A stretch of DNA of 64,000 nucleotides, from NCBI GenBank assembly GCA_026120185.1, contig JANUWF010001783.1:8613501-8677500 (forward strand), in the 5' to 3' direction. Positions 1 to 10,716 of the stretch are shown one piece after another. This DNA is from Voacanga thouarsii. Its lineage: Eukaryota > Streptophyta > Magnoliopsida > Gentianales > Apocynaceae. The position numbers were made by a program, and so were the translations under genes. The notes beneath the pieces were generated by a model that worked only from the letters and a program-made list of their open reading frames with translations, was not told where the DNA came from and made no database searches. The number at the start of each line of letters is the position of its first letter. The stretch's first letter is position 1.

Positions 1-2037
1 CCCTTTGTCCCTTTTAGATACCCAACAAAATAGCATAATTCTGATCTTGGTTTCAACTTGTCTCCCTTGACCAGTACATAAGCTGGACAACCCCATATCC
101 TGAGATGATTCAGACTTGACTTACGCCCAATCTACATCTCATAGGGAGTCCTAGGTACTGACTTGGAAGGCACCAAGTTCAGAATATATGCCGTTGTTTC
201 CAAGGCATATCCCCAAAAAGATACTGGAAGAGTAGCATGAGACATCATGCTTTGGACCATTTCCATCAATCTCCTGTTCCTTCTCTCAACCACTCCATTC
301 TGCTAGGGTGTCCCCGGTGCAGAGAGCTAGGATACTATTTCATGATGTACCATGTAGTCCTTGAATTCACCTAGGAGGTATTCTGCATCACGATCCGATC
401 GTAAGGTCTTGATTAATTTATCTGTCTGACGTTCCACTTCAGCCTTAAACTCCTTGAATTTATTAAAAGAGTCAAACTTGCGCCTCATCAGGTAAATATA
501 ACCAAACCTTGTACAATCATCCGTGAAAGTGATGAAGTACTCAAAACCTCCTCTAGTTGGTGTAGACAAGGGACCACACACATCAGTGTGAATAAGACTC
601 AGTACCTCCTTGGCCTTATCTCGCCTTTGGGATAAAAGACCTTTTGGTCATCTTTCCTAGATTCACACTGATGCCAATTTTTCAATCTCAATGAGCCCAA
701 AGGTCCATCATGGATTAGCATCTGAATCTTAGTTGTGTTGATGTGACTCAACCTCAGATGCCAAAGATATGAGTCATTTATTTGGTCTTTCTCTTCTTAG
801 TTAAAGGTTCAGATTAAGCGTTATTTGATTGATGATTAATAGGGTTTAAATAGAATAGATTTTCATACATGTGCCCAGTACATAATATTTCTCCATCTCT
901 ACTGATAGAACTACCAGAATGGAAAGATATAGAATATTCCTGATTTATAAGTTTTGAAACTGAAATCAAATTCTGATGAAAACCAGGTACATATAAAATA
1001 TCTATTAAAACCACTTTCTTATTACAATAAAAAACAAGATCCAACTCTCCCACTGCAAGGGCCCAAACTTGTGCTCCATTTCCTGCATGTAATCCATGTT
1101 CGCCCTTCTTGAGTCTCCTTATCTTTCTAAACCCCTACAAGGAGTTACATATATGATTAGTGGCTCCTGAATCAACAATCTAAGTGAAAGTTAATCCAAC
1201 AATTGATATAGACTCCAGATAGTAAACATTACTTGTGGGATTTTTTTTTGCTTGAAGATCTGGACACTCCTTTTTTCAGTGTCCCTTTTTTCCACATTTG
1301 AAGCATTTGCCATTCGGTTTGTCTTTGGGCTGGGTCTTGGGTTGGGCTATTGCGTTTCACTTCTTCCTTTTGAACTTTCTGGGCTTGGACCCAGTTATTG
1401 AGGAAGAAACTTTAGCAATCATGGCCTTTGAATATGGCTTCATGACCTTCTCTGACATCTGAAGTTCCGTCATCAACTCAGTCAAACTCATGTTTAACTT
1501 GTTCATATTGTAATTTAGTTTGAACTGAGTAAAGGAACTCGATAGAGATTCGAGAACCATGTCCACTTGGCTCTCGGGGTCAATAATAGCCCCTAAGATT
1601 TTCGTTTCCTCGAAAGTAGCAATCATCTTGAGCATATGTTCCCTGACTGATGCTCCCTTAGCCATCTTAGTGTTTATTATAGTTCGAAGAGCCTCCTGCC
1701 TTGCGAGTCGGCTCTTATCCGCGAACATAGTGGCCAATGAATGACTAATGTCAAACGCAGAAGCTATGTGTTCGTGTTTAGATTGAAGCACATTAGACAT
1801 AGAGGCTAGTATATAGCAACGTGCCATTTCATTAGCCTTTTTCCATACCTTCTCAGCCTCTCGCTCTTCGTCGGTGGAACCTTCCCCAATCACAGTGCAG
1901 GTCTCGTAAATGACATACTTATACTCCTCGACTGTGAGTATTATGTCTAGGTTTCTTTTCCAGTTCACATAGTTTGGTCCCGTTAACTTATTCTCACGGA
2001 GAATAACAGCCAAAGGACTAAAAGAACCTCCCACCAT
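1..2037 (-). pseudogene. Copia gag-pro-integrase, decayed, runs off left edge
   Basis: This is the 5' half of a Ty1/copia polyprotein read leftward. From the start: gag (1357-2037, 226 aa, UBN2-type, including a W-K-R-N-L block and MARCYILASM); a CCHC zinc knuckle near 1265-1310 (CFKCGKKGH then a stop in place of the expected aromatic residue, then KKEC); an aspartic-protease DSGATNH motif near 1150-1180; the protease/GAG-pre-integrase stretch (814-1053); and the integrase core (327-581, TDD and SDR around the first two catalytic acidic residues). The third catalytic residue lies in NGVVERRNR near 275-310, and the integrase continues to base 1. At least three in-frame stops and several frame changes show it cannot make a polyprotein. 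Reverse transcriptase and RNase H would lie left of the window. The gag resembles that of the element at 29.4-37.0 kb, so both belong to one Copia lineage. Confidence 0.88.
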
Positions 2038-3479
2038 TTCTGAAAATCGAAAAATAAAAGAAAAGATTTAGTTTGTGAAAATAAATTTGCGCATTGAAAT
2101 TAATTTAGCTCTTAGGAAAACTGATATAGCTTCTTTGAAAGATTAACAGCTCCCTAAGCTAAATGTATTAATCACTACAAATTAATTTCCCTTATAGGTA
2201 ATGATCTAGAGGATAACTCCATTGTGGGATAGCCGTTTCCTCTCATTTCTTATGGACATTCCTCATACTACAACCTCCAACGTTGGCTGGCTGATTATAG
2301 TACATGTCTCGGGTTATTAATTACATCATTCCATTAGATTTAGATCATTGTGGTATCTCCATCCTATCCATCTACGGGTTCACTCACAGGGTGACGTGAG
2401 GGGATCGACGATCTCTAATGAGGATCGTGATGGAAGCCGTGGGGCCGTTGGAACACTTCTCCCACTTAATCTTTTAAAATAAAGTTTTCTGAAAAAATAT
2501 CCTTTTGAAATTTCCATTAAATTTTTCCTTAAGTTAAAAATAAAAATATCCAAGTCCATCAACATCTCTATGTCAAGGATTATATCATTTGAGAGATTTT
2601 TCCATGGACTAATTTTATTTAAGTTAAAACTTAATGATTTCAAAAATTTTCCAATTAAATCTTTCTCGAGACTTTGGTCTAAATTTTATTTAACAAAATA
2701 ATTTTTCTTGTGCAAAATAAAATAAAATGCCATTCTATTTTAACTTACAAAAATATCTAAATTCAATATATTTTCTATGTCAATGATTAAATCCTTTGAG
2801 AAAATATCTAATGATTAATTTTTGTTCAAGTTAAAACAACCATTTAATTTTTTCCAAGAAAAAAGTTTTTCCATGTATAAATATTCCCAAAGACTTTGGT
2901 CTTTGAGAAACCGCGCACATAGGTATACAAAATAAATAACATGTCAGAAAACAGTAAACGTTTTCATACTTTTCTATTTTTAAACCTAAATTCCAAATAA
3001 TAGAATTAAACACATTAATTAATTAATTATCTTGTTTAATCCTAAAATCCATTACTAATATTTTTTATGTAAATATATTCCAAGAATATAAACTATTGCA
3101 AAAATATTAACTTTGTCTGGTATGGGACCTAAACTAAAAAAAAAATGCAAAATTTGGCAGGCGGTCCACGTGCACCCGCCGCACCGGATCCACGCCCATT
3201 TGGCCTGCTGTCCACCGCGGCCGCGGTGCACCAGCCACACCGGATCGCCATAGCTTCAACCCGCGCCTCTCCTGCTGCCGACCAACGCGTCCGCTCGGCC
3301 GCGGTGCACCAGCCGCACCGGATCGCCATAGCTTCAACCTGCGCCTCTCCTGCTGCCGACCAGCGCGTCCGCTCGATTCCCGCTCTATGACCCATGCGCC
3401 AAACCAAAATCAATTGCAACAATTGCAATTTCATTGGCTCCAAATCACAGCAATTTGGCTAAGCTCGTGCGCTTGTGGG
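2038..3479 (-). other. Leader of the minus-strand Copia, distal part
   Basis: Non-coding sequence between the gag start and the point where a solo LTR interrupts the leader. Most of it is AT-rich with no ORF of interest. A sharply GC-rich island lies at about 3150-3400. The leader resumes at 5528-5933 beyond the inserted LTR. Confidence 0.6.
3219..3374. repeat. Two tandem copies of a 78-bp GC-rich unit
   Basis: Copies at 3219-3296 and 3297-3374 both begin ggccgcggtgcaccagcc and differ at only a few positions. The unit is 26 codons long, so it stays open in several frames; this explains the overlapping ORFs here without implying a protein. A partial, more diverged copy precedes it at about 3170-3200. 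Confidence 0.85.
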
Positions 3480-5527
3480 TGTTGGGAATATGCCTTCGTA
3501 GACTAGTTTTTTGATGAAAATATTGAATATGTTAATAAAAGAATTTATTTATCGAAAATCGTTTGTGAAATAATTTTCTTTATTTGTGTATATTTTCGTT
3601 TGGAATAGATCCTATTGTGTTTAATAAGTGATCCATGTGAATGGAGGTCTTTCACAGTAAGGTATGGATCATGGGTTATTTAAACACATAAACAGTTGTT
3701 GTTAACCGATTGATGAGAATGAGAATCTCTTCATGTTTAGGTTATTATGTTATAAATTTTAAATGGGGAATGGCTTACCTTTAGCCAGTGAGTAGGCCAC
3801 TCACTTCATGACATAAGCGTATTTCGAATACGTAGAATAGGACCTGTAGTAGTAGTTTCTAAAAAGTACTATATGGTAGAAACCTAGACTACTACCGCTA
3901 CATCGTGGACTAGTACTCTATGACTTGAGTATAAATTGGTGGTCTGGCGAAGCTGGAAGCATATACTTTGATATGCTATAGTTGAGGTTCTATCGGAGGG
4001 CCAATATACTTGCATGTTGAGTATGTGTGACTAGTTAGTTAAGACAGACTTGTACATGATAGTTTCTATACTATATCACCCCTTGTGGTTGTCCGGATGA
4101 TCTAAATATCCAAGGCCCTGGGAAACATGACTTGAATGTTTACTTTAGAGTAGCTCCATTGAAAACCGAAAACACTCCAGGAAGTCGTGGATCATTGGAC
4201 TAGAAGCCTAAGGATGGTAGATGTCATTTAGAGAGGTGTTAGTACACTTCTTCCTCTCTAAATGTACGGCGATGTGTAGAGGGGTATTTTAGTCATTTCA
4301 CTTATAGGTCGAAGACTTTGCTAATGCAGCATTATCCTTGAGGTCAATATTTCCTTATGGTGATATTAGGAAATATTTAAAATGCAAAATACAACTATTT
4401 ATATAGTAGGGGTATTTTGGTCATTTTAGTAGCCAAGACGATGTGTCTTTTTGGTCCTCGGAATAGCTCGTAAGTCCTAATTAAATTTTGGGTTGAGAAA
4501 ATGATCTCAATTGAGAGAGTTTTATTTTATTCGGGAAGTCTAATTTATTATTAGATTGGAATAAAATAAATGGAGAGAAATTTATTATATGGTTTAATGG
4601 GTTAATTAAATATTCAAGACTTGGGTCCAGTTTGAATAATTAGAAAATTAACCGAGATTTAAACTAGAGGAAAATAATTATTACTTAATTATTTATGGAT
4701 TATTTATTTAATTAAATCCCAATAAATAAATAATTAAAGTTTAATTATTTTTTGATTCATTTGGATTTATTAATTATTTATTGGGTTATTTATTTAATCC
4801 CAATGAAAATAATTAATATTTATTATTTTGAATTTTTCGGGTCCAAGAAAAATAATAAATATTATTTTGGTCCAATAGCCTAGACCATAGGATTTTTTCG
4901 GACACTGTTTAGAAGAGTTTAGGGTGAAGCTGAAATTTATTTTGTAAATAATATTCGGGTATAAAATCTCGGGAATATTATTTTTATCAAAATAATTATT
5001 TTTGATTTCATGACTCTTGACTTTTTGTATGGAAAAATAAAATAAAAGAAAAGGAAAAAAATAAATAAATTTTCCCAAGTCTTTTGGCTCTCTCTCTCTC
5101 TCTCGTGGTTGTTTAGCTTTCCTGGCTTTTGGTTTTCTTCACGTTTTCTATAACAGAAGAAACTATGCCTGGGAAATGTACAGTCAGTATGTGGAAAAAA
5201 AACTGAGAGGCTTTTCTCTTCCAATTGTGTGCTTACCAACGGAAAATTAGGCTGCGGAATATTCCGTGAACTGAAAAGCTTAGCATTATTCACTTTCACC
5301 GAAGGAAGAAAGGAAGACAGTGGACGAAAGCTTCACTGGAGTTCATGGATGGATGAAGAAGAAAGCTATTTCTGTGCTTCAAGCCATTCAACCATATTCT
5401 TCATGTTTTTAAGGCTCCAGCAGGTATGTTTCAAGCCTACCATGATGCTGCCATACTCTGATATATATGTTTGTTCTTCCATTTTTATTCCCACCGTGAA
5501 GCATGCTCTGTATATGTCAATCCTTCA
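3480..5527 (+). mobile_element. Solo LTR (about 2.05 kb Copia LTR family)
   Basis: It starts TGTTGGGAATATGCC and ends CCTTCA. It matches, in reverse complement, the LTR at 5934-7968 over its length. The five flanking bases are GTGGG on the left and GCGGG on the right, a target duplication with one mismatch. No primer site follows it and no convincing polypurine tract precedes it, so it is best read as a solo LTR left after LTR-LTR recombination. It sits in the leader of a member of its own family, in the opposite orientation. A CT microsatellite lies near 5090-5104. Confidence 0.8.
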
Positions 5528-5933
5528 GCGGGAAGCGGCTCAAGACACAGAAACAGAAGCGCAGCTCGGCTCGGCTTAGGTGGCGACTTAGGAATAATAA
5601 CTTCATCTTCTCCGCGAAATTTTTCTGTGCTCTGTTTGCGAAATTTCTTCTAGGTTGCTTCCTTTGGCTTCTTTGGACATTTTTCATTACAAAAATTCAT
5701 CCAAACCAAAACAACAACTGCCTATACCCATTTAAATTGGGTTTCCACGATCAAAATCACCAAAGCCCAAATTTACAAAGAATTCCTATGCTTCCACTGT
5801 GAAGCTCACATTCATCCTATCCCATACCAAAACAGCGAAGGATCACAAGTTTAAACTCCAAAAAAGGTTCTTCTCCATTTTTATTAACTAACATGCTCCA
5901 TAAGTCAATCAAATTCAATGCTCTGATACCACT
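5528..5933 (-). other. Leader of the minus-strand Copia, proximal part
   Basis: Sequence between the solo LTR and the primer-binding site of the element whose 5' LTR is at 5934-7968. Weak ORFs on both strands show no recognisable domain and are treated as non-coding leader. Confidence 0.55.
5920..5933 (-). other. Primer-binding site (tRNA-iMet type)
   Basis: On the minus strand this reads AGTGGTATCAGAGC, directly after the LTR end TTCA. TGGTATCAGAGC is the usual plant Copia site complementary to the 3' end of initiator tRNA-Met. It fixes the LTR boundary and the direction of the element. Confidence 0.85.
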
Positions 5934-7968
5934 TGAAGGAATTGACATTAACAAAGCATGCTCATGGTAGGAATAAAAACAGACAGTACAAATATATATC
6001 AGAGCATGGAAGTAGCATGGAGGCATGAAAAACATACCTCTTGGAACCTTAAATCTTGAAGATTGAAGAAGAATGATTTGAAGCTCAAAGAACAGCTTTC
6101 TTCTCCTCCGTGAGATGAAGCTTCCTGTGCAAAAATGTCTCCTCCGGTGCAATGCTAACCTTTCAATTCACAGAATATGACCCAGCCTAATCTCCTTTTT
6201 GGTGAACATAGAAATGGATAGAGATGATCATCATGTTTCTTCCACAGCTCTCAGTTTTTTTATCCTTCAAGGCTTGGCTTTTCAGTTAAGAAAACAAAAG
6301 CCAGTGAAGAAAACCAAAAGCCAAAAAAGAAAAAGCCACGAGAGACAGAGAGCCAAGAGACTCGGGATTTTTTTAAAATTTTTTTCCCTTTTATTTTATT
6401 TTATTTTTTCACACAGAAAGCCAAGAGTCATGAAACCAAAAATAATTATTTTGATAAAAATAATATTCCTGAAATTTAATATTTCAAACACCAGAATATT
6501 GTTAACAAAATAAATTTTGGCTTCACTCATAAACTCTTCTAAACTGTGTTAGGAAAAATCTTATGGTCCAGGCTATTGGGCCAAAGTAATATTTATTATT
6601 TTTCTTGGATCCGAAAAATCCAAAATAATAAACATTAATTATTTTTCTTGGGATTAAATAAATAACCCAATAAATAATTAATGAACCCAATTGAACAAAC
6701 AATAATTAAACTTTAATTATTTATTTTTTGGGATTAATTAAATAAATAACCCAATAAATAATTAAGTATTAATTATTTTTCTCTAGTTTAAGTCTCGATT
6801 AATTTTCTAATTATTCAAACTAGACCTAGGTCCTGAATAATTAATTAACCCATTAAATCAGATAATAAATTTCTCTCTATTTATTTTATTCCAATCTAAT
6901 AATAAAGTAGACTTCCTGAATAAAATCTAACTCTCTCAACTGAGATCAATTTCTCAATCCAAAAATTAATTAGGACTTATGAGCTATTCTGAGACAAAAA
7001 AGACACATCGTCTTGGCTACTAAAATGACCAAAATACCCCTACTATATAAATAGCTGTATTTTACATTTTAAATATTTTCTAATATCACCATAAAGAAAT
7101 ATTGACTCCAAGGACAATGTTGTATTAGTAAAGTCTTCGACCTACAGGTAAAATGACTAAAATACCCCTCTACACATCGCCGTACATTTAGTGAGGAAGA
7201 AGTGTACTAACACCTCTCTAAATGACATATGCCATCTTTAAGCTTCTAGTCCAATGATCCACGACTTCCTAGATTGTTTCTGCTTTCTAAGAGAGTTACT
7301 CTAAAGCAAACATCCAAATTATATTTCCTAGGGCCCTGGATATTTAGATCATCCGGACAACCACAAGGGGCGATATAGTTTAGAAACTATCTTGTACATG
7401 TCTGTCTTAACTAACTAGTTACATATACCTAAAATGCAAGTACATTAGCCATACGATAGAACTTCAACTATAGCATATCAAAGTATATACTTCGAACTTC
7501 GTCAGACCACCAACTCATACTTAAGTTGTAGAGTACTAGTTCACGTTGTAGCGATAGTAGTCTAGGTTTCTACCATATAGTACTTTTAGAAACCACTACT
7601 ACATGTCATGTTCTACGCATTCGAAATACGCTTATGTCATGAAGTGAGTGAACTACTCACTGGCTAAAGGTAAGTCATTCCCTATTTGGAATTCATAACA
7701 TAATAACCTAAATATGATGAGTTTCCAATTCTCATCAATCGGTTAAGAACAAATGTTTATGTGTTTAAATAACCCATGATCCATACTTTACTGTGAAAGA
7801 TCTCCATTCACATGGATCACTTATTTAAATATAATGGATCTTTTTCAAACGAAATTGTGCACAAATAAAGAAAATAAAAACACAAATGATTTCCGAAAAT
7901 AAATTCTTTTATTCACATATTCGATATTTATATCAAAAACCTAGTCTAAGAAGGCATACATTCCAACA
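5934..7968 (-). mobile_element. 5' LTR of the minus-strand long-LTR Copia
   Basis: On the minus strand it starts TGTTGGAATGTATGCC at 7968 and ends with TTCA at 5934, immediately followed by the primer-binding site. Its length (about 2.03 kb) equals the solo LTR at 3480-5527. The element reads leftward through leader and gag into the window edge, so its 3' LTR is not visible. Confidence 0.82.
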
Positions 7969-9386
7969 AGCTTTCCTCTTGTGTTTTATGATATTTGTAA
8001 CCTAGGATTGGGACAAATTGTGCTTGAATCGAAGTTAGAGTATTAGGGTTCTAAATTTGGGGAAAAAATTGATTGGAGGATTAATTGTATTGTTTGGGTT
8101 TTAATTGAAGGTGAATAAGTGTTTGGAGGTTTGAGTGGAAGCTTTAGGGGGTTCCAAGAGGCTGAATTCAGTAGGTAAGGAAATTGGATTTTCCTGTCTT
8201 TGGTACTACTTACTGTTTTTCTCAAATCAATTATATCTCTTGATTTCTTTATGAAAATGGTATTTTGATTATATGAAAATGGTATTGAGCATGATATGTT
8301 AATTGTTATTTTCGTACCAATGGTTATGTTCGTTGAAAGTTATGAGTTTAAGCTAAGTTTTATGCTTATGTGCTGATTTTCTGATTTATGTGATGTTGAA
8401 TGCTTGTGGGTTTCGTTTTGGTAGGGAATTCCCCAACTTTATAAGCTATAAGGCCCTACTAGGGGGATACAATACCTAGGATAAGCTAATGACCCTTCTT
8501 CCAATGGGATATAATAATTGAAAGACTGATCAATTAAGCCAAATCAAGTCCCCAAGCATGAATCATCTTCGTGAATTAAGCTTTGTTTAAGCATGTTTAA
8601 GTATGTATACATGATTTTTTATGCACAAACGGTATTTTTCATTATTAAAGTGGGTGGTAAAAACTGCGTTTTTGGTCTGAAAAGTTATAGGTTAGGTTTT
8701 GGGTGTTCTGAAAATCGCACATGCGCATTCCATAATACACTCGGCACCGGGTACATTCTGTTTTGACTCCGGCGCTGGTGTTCCTCTGTTGAAGTGATGG
8801 TTTTCTCGCTTGTTTCGGTCACATTATTTTCACTGAATAAACCACACCAGTTCGGTATTTATGTGCCAGATATGCCTCTTTTGATTCAGTAATGAGTAAG
8901 GTTAAGAGATTCATTGTTCCTCTTTTCCTCATTCTTTTTTTTTTTTTTGTGATACTCCGAGATCTTCACATAGTGCGACCAACCCACCAGAGAGATATTT
9001 TAAGACCCCACGAGTTTTGTTGTACCTTAAATTGCTAAACTCTTTTGATCAAACATTTTGTAAATGTGTATGTATATGTAGCATGCTCAATCCCAAGTAG
9101 GCCATATTTCCTTACTGAACTAGTGAGCTCACCCCTTATTTAACATTTTGCAAGTTCTCAGTTAGATGAGGATGAGTTGGAAGAATGGTTTGAAGAGGAT
9201 CTAGAGTGATTAATTATTTTTCATTTTTGTTCAGTTTTATGTATGTTTTGTTCTGGATTTAGAAACGATGTAAGGATATTCTTTAAGTATTATTGGAATG
9301 TTATGTTTTGGTTATTTATGGTATGTAAGGGTTCGACATTTCTTTTTGGAGTATTGTCATGTTATCCTCGACTTTGGGGCATGACA
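7969..9386 (+). mobile_element. Gypsy-type LTR remnant
   Basis: Non-coding sequence with features of plant Ty3/gypsy (Tekay-like) LTRs: a gagctcacccctt block near 9126-9139 followed by a T-rich run, and a terminal ggggcatgaca ending at 9386. The left boundary is obscured by the Copia LTR that ends at 7968. No primer site follows 9386, so it is a solo or broken LTR. The family assignment rests on motif style only; the strand is inferred from the motif order. Confidence 0.45.
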
Positions 9387-10716
9387 AATCCAATCTGACC
9401 TTCTTGATTTTTTGCTAATATAAAGAACAAGAGAACCAAAGGCCACAACACCAAGAAGAACCAAAGGTCACAATATCAAAGAGAACCAAAGGTCTCGGGA
9501 GAGAGAGGGCTTAGGAAAAGAAAACTAGGTTTTCTTTCTTTCCACACACAAGAGACGTGAGTCTCTATTTCCATAATTCTGAGAATTTCATACAATTCTC
9601 TAATTGCAATTGGAACCCATGAAGTTCTCAGAATTATAAATTGGCTCATCAACTTCTCTTTCTTGCAATAAACTCCATTATGTTATCAAATAATATCTTG
9701 AGTATATATTCCTCTTTAACTGAGACTAATACCTCAATCTAAAATTAATTAGAACTTACGGGCTATTCCGAGGACCAAAAAGACACATCGCCTTAGTTAC
9801 TAAAATGACCAAAATACCCCTACTATATAAATGGCTGTATTTTGCATTTTAAATATTTCCTAATATCACCATAAGGAAATATTGACCCCAAAGATAATAT
9901 TGCGTTAGCAAAGTCTCCGACCTACAGGTGTAATAACTAAAATACCCCTCTATACATTGCCATGCATTTAGAGAGGAAGAATCTAAATGATATCTACCAT
10001 CCTTAGGCTTCTAGTCCAATGATCCACAACTTCTTGGAGTGTTTCTGCTTTCCAATGGAGCTACCTTAAAGTAAACATTCAAGTCATGTTTCCCAAGGCC
10101 CTGGACATTTAGATTATTCAGACAACCACAAGGGGCGATATAGTATAGAAACTATCTTATACAAGTCTGTCTTAACTAACTAGTCACACATACCTAACAT
10201 GCAAGTATATTAGCCCGACGATAGAACCTTAACTATAGCATATCAAAGTATATGCTTCCAGCTTCATCAGACCACCAACTCGTACTCAAGTCGTAGAGTA
10301 CTAGTCCACGCTGTAGCGGTAATAGTCTAGGTTAGTACTTTCAGAAACTACTACTACAGGTCTGTTCTACGTATTTGAAATACGCTTATGTCATAAAATG
10401 AGTGGACTACTCACTAGCTAAAGGTAAACCATTCCCCATTTGAAATTCATAACATAATAACTTAGACATGATGAGATTTCTATTCTTATCAATCGGTTAA
10501 GAACAAATGTCTATGTGTTAAGTGACCCGTGATCTATACCTTACTGTGAAAGACCTCCATTCACATGGACCACTTACTTAAATACAATGGGTCTTTTCCA
10601 AACGACATTGTGCACAGAAAAGTAAATTCACAAACGATTTTTGAAAATAAATTCTTTTATTAAAACATTCGATTTTTACATCAGAAAATTAGTTTAAGAG
10701 GGCATACTTCCCAACA
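9387..10716 (-). mobile_element. Diverged LTR related to the 2-kb family
   Basis: From about 9711 to 10716 it is clearly related, in the same orientation, to the LTR at 5934-7968. Shared blocks include gacacatcg, the run around 9800-9900, and the minus-strand start TGTTGGGAAGTATGCC at 10716. The remaining 9387-9710 differs in sequence and carries gaaccaaaggt repeats. The left end is not certain and no 5-bp target duplication was found, so the copy is probably truncated or recombined. It abuts a Copia coding region at 10717. Confidence 0.6.

Noticed and set aside
3129..3443. Overlapping ORFs on both strands in the GC-rich island, with 26-residue repeats
   Set aside because: Three frames are open at once because the 78-bp unit is GC-rich and a multiple of three; no domain, and it lies in a retrotransposon leader.
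5229..5802. Plus-strand ORFs of 116, 60 and 99 residues
   Set aside because: They lie in the end of a solo LTR and the adjoining leader, have no domain and overlap in different frames.
5817..6152. 111-residue minus-strand ORF
   Set aside because: It spans the leader, primer site and LTR end of a Copia element, so it is not a gene.
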